DNA from: Lentzea kentuckyensis
GTDB taxonomy: Bacteria > Actinomycetota > Actinomycetes > Mycobacteriales > Pseudonocardiaceae
Direction of reading: 5' to 3'
DNA: 64,000 bases
NCBI RefSeq assembly: GCF_002150765.1
Contig: NZ_MUYM01000028.1
Span: 68,815 to 132,814 of the forward strand
A program made the translations under genes and the position numbers. Every line of letters starts with the position of its first letter. The stretch's first letter is position 1. The notes under the pieces were generated by a model that made no database searches, was not told the DNA's origin, and saw nothing but the letters and a program-made list of their open reading frames with translations. Positions 26,192 through 33,566 of the stretch are shown piece after piece.

Positions 26192-26530
26192 GGCCAGCGA
26201 GTTTCGTCTCCTGGTTCGTGACAGAGCGGGCCAGTTCGCGGCGTCGTTCGATTCTGTTCTCGCTGACGCCGGCATCGACGTCGTGAAGATTCCGCCGCGA
26301 TGTCCACGGGCCAACAGCTACGCCGAGCGGGTTTGTCGGCCACTACAACCACCGAAGGCCACACAGAGCGCGGGACCACGCCCCACCACGACCCGATTAC
26401 CCGCTCACAGAATCAGGCCGTACGGCCGTTCGTCGTCGGCGAGTACTCGGCGGCTTGATCAACGAGTACGAACCCGCGGCGGCCTGAGGCGCAGGTCAGA
26501 TCGCCAAGCCTAGTTTTGGCACCCCACAGG
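26192..26530 (+). pseudogene. Integrase-core transposase remnant with internal deletion
   Basis: First piece: RASEFRLLVRDRAGQFAASF, ADAGIDVVKIPPRCPRANS and YAER, the DDE core of an rve transposase. Second piece, in another frame after a lost segment: GHYNHRRPHRARDHAPPRP, SGRTAVRRRRVLGGLINEYE and stop at 26485. The 79 bases from 26452 are almost the same as those at 33427-33505, so both keep the element's right end. It cuts the MFS gene on its right. Confidence 0.78.
26452..26530 (+). repeat. IS right-end direct repeat, copy 1
   Basis: 79 bases matching 33427-33505 with four differences by eye. It covers the transposase C-terminus (GLINEYEPAAA, stop) and 43 bases beyond it, ending in TTTTGGCACCCCACAGG, which probably lies at or near the element's end. 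Confidence 0.75.
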
Positions 26531-26702
26531 CTTGCCAGCAACACCAGGTCCATCTCAGTAGGCGACGCGCCGAGACGAAGCGCGCCACCGCGATGGAGAT
26601 GAGTCCGTCGCCGAGGTTGTAGAACATGCGAGCGGTGAAGTACCAGCGGAAAGCGGAATTCGCAGTGCTGCGGGAAGAAAACGCTGCATGGTCGGTTGCC
26701 AT
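26531..26702 (-). pseudogene. MFS transporter, N-terminal fragment
   Basis: It starts with ATG at 26702 and reads FRWYFTARMFYNLGDGLISI. After one frameshift it continues ALRLGASPTEMDLVLLASL, the conserved start and second helix of drug-export-type major facilitator proteins. It ends where the IS right end begins at about 26530. The rest of the gene is gone. Confidence 0.65.
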
Positions 26703-26835
26703 CCGCCCTTCATCGAGAGTTTCCCGAGTCTATGTCGATCTACGTAGTTCCTCCCTACCTTCGTAGGTTCTGGCCACCGCCTGGCCACCGCGAGAATCCA
26801 GCGAGTATCCGAAGTAGCGTCCCGAGGAGCCCGAC

Positions 26836-29343
26836 ATGGCAACACGTTCGCCGCTGGCGCGAGGCAGAAGCCTGGCCGCCCTGGTGATCGCGGTGACGGT
26901 GGTGGCGCTGCTACCGGTGACGGGCACCGCCGCGCCGAGCAACCCGTGGACCGCGGTCTCCGGTGGGCAGACCTTGGCGGACTCCGCCAAGGAGCCGGAG
27001 GTTCGTGCCACCCGGTTCGCCGGGTTCGCGCTGGACCGCGGCATGATGGCGTCTACATTGGACGCACGTGCGGTGGAGGACTCGCGGGAGGTGCTCCTGC
27101 CGACGCCGGAAGGCGCTTTCCAGCGGTTCCGGCTCGTGAACTCGCCGGTGATGGAGCCCGGTCTGGCCGCGGCGCACCCGGAGATCAGGACCTATGCGGG
27201 CCGGGGCATCGACGATCCGGCCGCGACGGTGCGGGCGGACCTCACCCCGCTGGGATTTCACGCTTCCGTCCGGTCGTCGCGTGGTCAGTGGTACGTCGAC
27301 CCGTACTACCGCACCGACCAGAGCTTGTACGCCAGCTACTACGGCCACGACGTGGCGAAGCCGGCCAGCCCGCTGGTCGAACGCGCCACGCTGAAGGGTG
27401 CGGTGCCGGACGCGCCACGGGTCAGCGCGGGGTCGCGGGTCAAGCTGCGGACCTACCGGCTGGCACTGGTCTCGGATCCGTCCTACGCCGCGTACTTCGG
27501 CGCTGCGAACGTGACCGCGGCGAAGGTGACGCTGGTCAACCGGGTGGCGCAGATCTACGAGGATGAGAGCGCGATCAGGCTCCTGCTCGTCAAGGACACC
27601 GACAGGACGAACCTGAACACGACGGCCATGGCCACCGAGCCGAACGGCCCCTGCGGAGCGGAAGCGTGCTTCCGGCCGGACGAGCTGACGGCCTGCGACG
27701 TCCCCGGCCTGTACCGCAACCAGACCGTGGTCGGACAGCTGGTCGGAGCCGGCAACTACGACATCGGGCACCTCGCGCTGGGGGTCAACGGAGGCGGACT
27801 GGCCCAGCTCGGTGTCGCCGGCGGCGCCGACAAGGCGTTGGGGTGCACCGGTTTGCCGACGCCGGTCGGTGACTTCTTCGCTGTGGACTACGTGGCCCAC
27901 GAGCTCGGGCACCAGTTCGGCGCCAACCACCCCTTCAACGGCACCCAGTACGGCTGCTCCGAGGGGAACCGGAACGCGGCGACCTCCACCGAGCCGGGCA
28001 GCGGATCGTCGATCATGGCGTACGCCGGGATCTGCCAGCAGGACAACCTGCAGCCGCACAGCGACCCGTACTGGTCGCAGCGCAGCTACACCGAGATCAA
28101 CTCCTACGTCACCGGCGGCCTGCCGAAGCTGGACGAGGTGCAGAACGTGTCGTTGCGCGACTTCGACGGCACGGACTCGTTCCGGATCGGCTACCGCGGT
28201 CATCGGTCGGTGCCGATCGTGCGCGGCGAGAACTTCTCGGACACCGGGATCAAGGCCGCCATCGAAGCAATCGAGGGCTGGCCCTCCGGTGCGACCGTCG
28301 ACGTGCTCGGGTTCTCCGGCCACGAGATGACCGACGCCGGGTTCCAGGTCAGCTTCACCGGCGGCCCGGTGGCGGGTAAAGACGTCCAGATGCTCACCAT
28401 CACGGCCGCGAACGGCACCTCGGGTTTCGTCCGCGACACCGTCAAGGGCGGCAAACAGGACAACGGTGGCTGGCGAACCTCGAACACCGCCAACCACATC
28501 CCCGTGGTCACCGTCGCGCCGAAGCACACGATCCCGGTCCGCACACCGTTCGCGTTGACCGGAAGCGCGATCGACACCGACCGCGACACGATCACCTACA
28601 TGTGGGAGCAGACCGATCGGGGAGGCGCCACCGGAACGGCCCTGGTGAACAACACGAAGACCGAAGGCCCGCTGTTCCGCCAGTTCGGCACCGCGGCCAT
28701 CGTCAGCACAGAGGACAGCCTGAAGTACTACTCACCGGGACTGAACGCGACGAACACCAACCCAGCGCGCGTCTTTCCCGATCTGGCGCAAATCGCCGCG
28801 AACAACACCAACGCCAGGACCGGCACCTGCCCGGCCGCACCGCCACCACCCACCACCGGCGGCGCGACCAACGTGCCGGCCGCGCTGATCGACTGCTACT
28901 CGGAGTTCCTGCCCACGGCCGACTGGGTCGGCCCGGACCAGAGCCGGACTCTGCACTTCCGGCTCACCGCCCGCGACGGACGTCAGGGCGGCGGCGGGAT
29001 CGGCAGCGCCGACACCGCCGTGCTGCTCGCGCCGTCGGCCGGCCCGTTTCTCCTGACCTCACAGGAGAGCGCGACCACGTTCGCCAGCGGCTCCAGCCAG
29101 ACGATCACCTGGGACGTGGCCCGCACTGACGTAGCGCCGATCGGTGTGCGCGCCGTGCGGATCTCGCTGTCCGTCGACGGTGGCCTGACGTTCCCGCACG
29201 TGCTCGCGGAACGCACACCCAACAACGGAGCCGCCACGGTGACCTTGCCGCGGATCGCCACCACCAAGGGAAGGATCAAGATCGAGGCGATCGGGAACAT
29301 CTTCTTCGACCTGAACGACGCGGACATCACGCTCACCAACTGA
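26836..29343 (+). CDS. Secreted reprolysin-like (M12) zinc metallopeptidase
   Basis: 835 residues from an ATG at 26836 with GAGGAG upstream. A signal peptide covers residues 1-35 (SLAALVIAVTVVALLPVTGTAA). A propeptide-like region follows, then the catalytic domain with the metzincin motif HELGHQFGANH (His355, Glu356, His359, His365) and a Met-turn in SSIMAYAG. The C-terminal part has Ig/fibronectin-like beta domains, including an FLLTSQESATTFASGSSQ-type module seen in bacterial surface and secreted proteases. It would digest extracellular proteins. A dyad and a direct repeat lie upstream but no clear operator. Confidence 0.9.
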   Translation: MATRSPLARGRSLAALVIAVTVVALLPVTGTAAPSNPWTAVSGGQTLADSAKEPEVRATRFAGFALDRGMMASTLDARAVEDSREVLLPTPEGAFQRFRLVNSPVMEPGLAAAHPEIRTYAGRGIDDPAATVRADLTPLGFHASVRSSRGQWYVDPYYRTDQSLYASYYGHDVAKPASPLVERATLKGAVPDAPRVSAGSRVKLRTYRLALVSDPSYAAYFGAANVTAAKVTLVNRVAQIYEDESAIRLLLVKDTDRTNLNTTAMATEPNGPCGAEACFRPDELTACDVPGLYRNQTVVGQLVGAGNYDIGHLALGVNGGGLAQLGVAGGADKALGCTGLPTPVGDFFAVDYVAHELGHQFGANHPFNGTQYGCSEGNRNAATSTEPGSGSSIMAYAGICQQDNLQPHSDPYWSQRSYTEINSYVTGGLPKLDEVQNVSLRDFDGTDSFRIGYRGHRSVPIVRGENFSDTGIKAAIEAIEGWPSGATVDVLGFSGHEMTDAGFQVSFTGGPVAGKDVQMLTITAANGTSGFVRDTVKGGKQDNGGWRTSNTANHIPVVTVAPKHTIPVRTPFALTGSAIDTDRDTITYMWEQTDRGGATGTALVNNTKTEGPLFRQFGTAAIVSTEDSLKYYSPGLNATNTNPARVFPDLAQIAANNTNARTGTCPAAPPPPTTGGATNVPAALIDCYSEFLPTADWVGPDQSRTLHFRLTARDGRQGGGGIGSADTAVLLAPSAGPFLLTSQESATTFASGSSQTITWDVARTDVAPIGVRAVRISLSVDGGLTFPHVLAERTPNNGAATVTLPRIATTKGRIKIEAIGNIFFDLNDADITLTN

Positions 29344-29630
29344 GGTCAGCCGGCCGGGGTTTCGCTCCTTCCCTCGGAGACGTGGAACTCGTCGTCGATC
29401 ACTACTTCGGCCTGCTATCGGAGGATGTGCTGCCATCGGACGCGTTCTCGACAAGGCCGGCCACACCAGGCTCTGTAGTTGCTGCTTGTCCACGCAACAG
29501 CCTGGCCCTCCGCGACGATGGTCAGGAGACTCGATCCCGTGGTCGAGGCCTTCGGGTATTTCTGCGACCGTTTCGTCGAGCTGGTCGAGCCGACGTTGTG
29601 GATGGATCCTGATGATGGCTAGCGGCATGG

Positions 29631-29885
29631 TCACTTGCCCCAGGCATCGCCGACCCCCGCGCGCACCATCCGTTCCGCTTGCTCTGGCCGGCGTTCGTGC
29701 TCGGCGATCAGCGCGTCGATGTCCGCGTCGTCGTGCCACACCAGGCTGACGAGCGCCTACCGCTCGCGAGCGAGGCGGTTCGATGCGTTCACCGCGGTGG
29801 TCTGCCGGCCCGTACCGATGGGAGCGGGGACAAGGTGCTCGGTGGTGGTCGCTTGCCGACGTTCGGAGTTGACATCTCGCCACCG
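29631..29885 (-). pseudogene. Degenerate coding fragment, family unknown
   Basis: Reading leftwards: ATTTEHLVPAPIGTGRQ, AVNASNRLARER, a TAG, then ALVSLVWHDDADIDALIAEH and ERRPEQAERMVRAGVGDAW, stop at 29631. The stretch after the TAG has strong actinobacterial codon bias, so it was probably once coding. No family is recognised. Confidence 0.35.
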
Positions 29886-29925
29886 CTACCCCTGGCCGCA
29901 GGGCGGAGCGGCCAGGGGTAGCGGT
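29882..29925. terminator. Perfect 18-base stem-loop, bidirectional terminator
   Basis: Arms 29882-29899 and 29908-29925 are perfect complements (ACCGCTACCCCTGGCCGC and its reverse complement) with an 8-base loop. It lies 38 bases past the GH2 stop on the minus strand. There is no T-run, which is usual for actinobacterial terminators. Confidence 0.65.
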
Positions 29926-29962
29926 CGACGCCGCGGCGGCAGGCGAGAACCGGGTCGTCCGG

Positions 29963-32644
29963 TCAGGCCCGGTTCAGTTGCCACTGCTGGTTGGCCCCGC
30001 CGTTGGCGGCCCACTGCACGACCTGCGCCCCGTCGCTCGTCGCCGCACCGTAGACGTCCGCCGCCAGTCCGCTGTCGTGGCTGACGATGGTGTAGTAGCC
30101 GTTGCCGGTGGACCGCAGGTACCACATCTGGTTGGTGCCGCCGTTGGCCGTCCACTGCTGCAGTTGCAGCCCGGCCGTGCTGCTGTTGGCGTTGACGTCG
30201 AGCACCTTTCCGCTCGGGACGTACTTGAGGGTGTAGGAGCCGTCGGAGGTCGTGGCGATGGTCCAGGTGGCGGTGCCGCTCTGCTGGACCACCTTGGCAC
30301 CGTCCGCGGTGGAGTTGCCCGCGACAGCGAGCGGCTTGCCGCTGTTGCGGTTGACGATGCGGTAGGTGCCCGGTGCGGGTCCGTCTCCGCCGCTTCCGGC
30401 GAGGTTGAAGTACTCCACCGCGTCGGTGAAGACGGGGCTGCCGGACTTCGTGGTCGACAGCTGCAGGTACACGCGGTTGCCGGCGGCCGGGGTGGTGAAG
30501 GACACCGGCTGGGTGACCCGCGAGCCGAGCGGGACGGTCAGGGTCGTGCTTCCGGACGCGACGACCGCGCCGTCCGGCGCGTCGAGCCGCGCAGTCCAGG
30601 TGAAGCCCACCGAAGTGTCGGCGAGGTCGTCGTTGAAGACGGTGATGTTGCGGGTGACCGTGGCGTTCCGGGCGTAGTTGGGCACGGCCTGCGGCAGAGG
30701 GAAGGTGCCGTTGGAGTCCGAGACGCCGGAGGCCGACCAGAACGGCAGGTCGACCGCGGCCACCGGGTTGAACGCCGCCTGCACGCGCTGGATCTGCGGG
30801 TTGCTCCAGGGGTTCGGGAGGTTGTCCGCGCCGTAGACAGGGCGACCGCCCTCCTCTGGGGTGAAGTCGGTGGTCCGCACTCCGGGCACGACGCTGGCCC
30901 AGGCGGACAGCAGCGTGTACGGACGCAGGTCGGTGGCGTTCTTGCCGCGCTTGGCCAGGGTTGCCGTGGCGAACCACTCGAAGCCCTGCTTGTTGTTGCA
31001 TGCCGGCCAGATGTACTCGCCCTCGCCGTCGGGCCGCCCGTTCACGGTCTTCAGGCCCTCCCCGTACCTGCCGAAGCCGTCGACGTAGTGCGGGAACACC
31101 GCGAAGTTGGCGTACGTCATCCCGGGATACCCGTTGAGATTCCCGTCGACGCCCACCTCGGCAATGACCGGCCGGGTGCCGTCGTTGCCGTTGATCGCCG
31201 CGTACAGGTCCTTCTCGAACTGTTCGGAATCCTGGCCGCTCTGGTTCGGCTCGTTGACCTGACTCCAGCGGATGACCGCGGGGTGGTTGCGGTCGCGCAG
31301 GACCAGCGCACGGGCGTGGTTGACCATGTTGTCGTGCCCGGCGATCCAGTCCTGCTTGCCGGAGGAGCCGCGAATCGCGGTCTCGCCGATGATCATCAGG
31401 CCCATCTCGTCGGCGACATCCAACATGTACGGGCTCGCGGGCTCCTGGTGGATGCGCACCACGTTGTAGTTGAGCCGCTGGTAGTTGTCCACCGCCTGCG
31501 GCCAGCCGCCGTTGCCGGGCGACGGGGGCAGGAAGCCGGGCAGGGTGTCGTAAGCGTCGCCCTTGCCGCCGTTGTTGATCCGGTCGTAGTCGGCACCCTG
31601 GAGGTTGTCGCCGCGGAAGTTCACGCGCACGCCGTTGAGGTAGTAGTAGTCACCGTTCTGGGTGGCCTCCCGGAACCCGAACCGGTACGTGGCGTCGCTG
31701 GTGTGACCGTCATCGGCGACGGCATGCACCGTCAGCCCGTGCAGCTGCGCCCGGTACCCCGACCGGTACGGCACGTTGGGCCACCAGTACGAGGTGCTGT
31801 CGAGGTTCCACGCGACCGGCCCGACGGTCACGGTCACGGTCGAGTTGGCCGCCACGGTGACCGTACGGCTGGGCAGCTGCGGGTAGCTGAAAGCCGTTCC
31901 GTTGCTGGACGACAGCGACCCGGTCAACGTCACCGACCGGGAACTGCCCGACGTGTTACGCACCGACACGTCGTAGCTCAACGTCTTGTTCGCCACCGAC
32001 GTACGCACGAATGTGTCGCTGACGTACACCGCCGGGTACGTCCGCAGGAACGCGGACCGGAAGATCCCCTGCGGTATCGCCTCGGACCAGTCGGCGGCGT
32101 CGGGCACCAGGTACCGGCCGTTGGATGCCTTCAACGCGCCGCGGCCCTTCACGGCGACGCTGATCGTGTGGGTGCTACCGGGGGCCGCGTAGGCGGTGAT
32201 GTCGAAATTCGACGGCGTGAACGACGTGGTCTGCGTCGCCACCACCCGGCCGTCGACCGACAGCGTCGCCTGGTGGTTGACCGCCCCGAACTCGATCCAC
32301 GCCGACTGCGGCTGACCCGAGTCGGGCACGGTGATGGTGCGCGAGTACACCGCCTCGTTCACGTCGGTGAAGCCCTGTTTGTACCAGCCGCCGCCGGGCA
32401 CCGTGATCGAGGTCGCCCCTCGACCCGCCGGCGTGAAACTCCACGTCCCGGCCAGGTCGACCGAGGCGATCGCGGCGGCGCCGGCAGCCGCGGCAGCTGC
32501 GGCCGTGACGGCCGGCTGTGTTGCGACGGCCGGCTGTCCTGCGGTGGCGGGTTGTACCGCGCTGATGGTCGCGAGGAGTGTGGCGGCGGCCAGCGCTGCG
32601 CGGGCGAAGCGCTGGGATGGCGTGCGAGGGCTGTTCTGACGCAT
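29963..32644 (-). CDS. Secreted glycoside hydrolase family 2 enzyme with ricin-type lectin domain
   Basis: 893 residues from the ATG at 32644; a GGGG ribosome-binding stretch lies before it. Order: signal peptide (1-36), an Ala-rich linker, sugar-binding jelly-roll (about 60-190), Ig-like domain, then the TIM barrel with a long RGDNLQGADY insertion. RWSQVNEPNQ holds the likely acid/base Glu, and GEGEYIW is a candidate nucleophile region. A further Ig-like domain follows, and residues about 758-893 are a ricin B (CBM13) module with its QxW repeats. GH2 enzymes cut beta-galactosides, mannosides or glucuronides; which one cannot be told. The ATG overlaps the stop of the truncated CBM2 ORF (TGATG). 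Confidence 0.87.
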   Translation of the reverse strand: MRQNSPRTPSQRFARAALAAATLLATISAVQPATAGQPAVATQPAVTAAAAAAAGAAAIASVDLAGTWSFTPAGRGATSITVPGGGWYKQGFTDVNEAVYSRTITVPDSGQPQSAWIEFGAVNHQATLSVDGRVVATQTTSFTPSNFDITAYAAPGSTHTISVAVKGRGALKASNGRYLVPDAADWSEAIPQGIFRSAFLRTYPAVYVSDTFVRTSVANKTLSYDVSVRNTSGSSRSVTLTGSLSSSNGTAFSYPQLPSRTVTVAANSTVTVTVGPVAWNLDSTSYWWPNVPYRSGYRAQLHGLTVHAVADDGHTSDATYRFGFREATQNGDYYYLNGVRVNFRGDNLQGADYDRINNGGKGDAYDTLPGFLPPSPGNGGWPQAVDNYQRLNYNVVRIHQEPASPYMLDVADEMGLMIIGETAIRGSSGKQDWIAGHDNMVNHARALVLRDRNHPAVIRWSQVNEPNQSGQDSEQFEKDLYAAINGNDGTRPVIAEVGVDGNLNGYPGMTYANFAVFPHYVDGFGRYGEGLKTVNGRPDGEGEYIWPACNNKQGFEWFATATLAKRGKNATDLRPYTLLSAWASVVPGVRTTDFTPEEGGRPVYGADNLPNPWSNPQIQRVQAAFNPVAAVDLPFWSASGVSDSNGTFPLPQAVPNYARNATVTRNITVFNDDLADTSVGFTWTARLDAPDGAVVASGSTTLTVPLGSRVTQPVSFTTPAAGNRVYLQLSTTKSGSPVFTDAVEYFNLAGSGGDGPAPGTYRIVNRNSGKPLAVAGNSTADGAKVVQQSGTATWTIATTSDGSYTLKYVPSGKVLDVNANSSTAGLQLQQWTANGGTNQMWYLRSTGNGYYTIVSHDSGLAADVYGAATSDGAQVVQWAANGGANQQWQLNRA

Positions 32645-33030
32645 CAAGAAACCCCTTTCGCGGGTGTCGCGTCTACGGGGATGCACCGATCATCGGACCC
32701 GTCGTCACTACCGCCGGGGCCGCCGAAATGGAGAGGTCCACCATGGACTCGTCTACCGGCTCCATGCCCGCGGAGCAGGGCATCGGTCGGTAAGCGATCG
32801 TGGTTCCAGCCGGACGTGATCTGCTGGCTGCCGGTGTAGGTCCAGGCGACCGTCCAGGCGGTGACCGGCGCCCCGTTGTTGGTGACGGCGACGTTGGCGG
32901 TGAACCCGCTCGCCCACACGTTGGGCTGGTAGGTGACCACGCACGGTGACGCGGCCGAGGCGGACTGGCTGCCTGTCAGCACCAACGCGCCGACGGACAG
33001 GGCGGCGAGCACGCGCGACAACCTTGGCAC
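32644..33030 (-). pseudogene. Truncated CBM2 secreted protein, out of family after residue 76
   Basis: GTG start at 33030 with AAGGGG upstream. A signal peptide (LAALSVGALVLTGSQSASA) is followed by the first half of a cellulose-binding CBM2 (VTYQPNVWASGFTANVAVTN, WTYTGSQQITSGWN). After residue 76 (base 32803) the family sequence stops and a low-identity Gly/Asp-rich tail runs to a TGA that overlaps the GH2 start. It looks like the head of a CBM2-bearing hydrolase gene fused by a deletion to the leader of the GH2 gene. It may still be translated and couple translation of GH2. Confidence 0.7.
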
Positions 33031-33048
33031 GGTGACCCCTTAGGATTC

Positions 33049-33062
33049 TGGGAGCGCTCCCA
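33049..33062. promoter_or_regulatory. CebR-type box, perfect 14-base palindrome
   Basis: TGGGAGCGCTCCCA, identical to the sequence bound by the cellobiose/cello-oligosaccharide repressor CebR of Streptomyces. It lies 19 bases before the start codon of the truncated CBM2 ORF and should control that unit and the coupled GH2 gene. Confidence 0.8.
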
Positions 33063-33099
33063 GACACCGAACGTAACGGAGCCTTCACGAGTTGGAAAG

Positions 33100-33372
33100 C
33101 GTGTGCCGCTCGAAAAGTCGTCGCTGCTGGTCACGCGGCATGTCTGTACTCGTTGATGAGGCCGCCGAGGATGCGGATGCGGAGCACGCTGTGGGTGTCG
33201 AGGTCGTGTACCGCGGCGGGGTGTCGCCGAGCTTCGGGGTAGTTGGTCGCGGGCCTGGTCACTGGTGCTCCGGCTCGCGGCAGAGAATCTGCGGTGGGGA
33301 TCCTCGGTGGGATGATCAACGAGTACAGGTATGCCGCGTGATCCGCAGCGATGACTTTTCGAGCGGCACACG
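33100..33372. mobile_element. Two IS right ends facing outward, joined as an inverted pair
   Basis: Left arm 33100-33172 and right arm 33300-33372 are inverted repeats matching at about 64 of 73 positions by eye, beginning CGTGTGCCGCTCGAAAAGTC on the outside. Each arm encodes the end of an rve transposase: on the minus strand RIRILGGLINEYRHAA (stop at 33131), on the plus strand ILGGMINEYRYAA (stop near 33344). The middle about 125 bases continue the minus-strand transposase (HPAAVHDLDTHSVL). It may be two collided copies, or a small non-autonomous element that a related transposase could move. Confidence 0.7.
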
Positions 33373-33426
33373 TTGAGGTCAGCGGGCAGTTCTCCTTCGA
33401 CCTTGAGGTCGGAGGCCGCCCCCTCG

Positions 33427-33505
33427 GGCTTGATCAACGAGTACGAACCCGCAGCCGCCTGAGGCGCAGGTCAGACCGCCAAGCCTGGTTTTGGCACCCC
33501 ACAGG
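33427..33505 (+). repeat. IS right-end direct repeat, copy 2
   Basis: 79 bases nearly the same as 26452-26530, covering GLINEYEPAAA, stop, and the trailer ending GGCACCCCACAGG. No more of the transposase is left in front of it; the inverted IS pair lies just upstream. Confidence 0.75.
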
Positions 33506-33566
33506 TCGGGTGCAGTGGCGTGCATGTGTGGCACCGAACGGGGCTCGGTCTGGCCCTCACGCGCGA

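Larger units (their letters stand above)
29344..29962. other. Intergenic region with decayed coding traces
   Basis: 619 bases between the convergent M12 peptidase and GH2 gene ends. It holds the degenerate minus-strand fragment at 29631-29885 and the strong hairpin at 29882-29925. A second minus-strand frame (about 29350-29628, MPLAIIRIHPQRRLDQLDET) starts next to the stop of the first but has weak codon bias and no known motif. Nothing else was seen. Confidence 0.45.

Noticed and set aside
25913-26314. A 133-codon minus-strand frame
   Set aside because: It is the complement of the cyclo-ligase and transposase relics, which carry real family motifs on the plus strand.
26770-26791. Direct repeat CTGGCCACCG upstream of the M12 peptidase
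   Set aside because: Two adjacent copies only, no dyad and no link to a known regulator; could be slippage.
29978-32839. A 953-codon open frame on the plus strand
   Set aside because: It is fully antisense to the GH2 gene, has the Arg/Val/Gly-rich make-up of a high-GC shadow frame and no domain motif.
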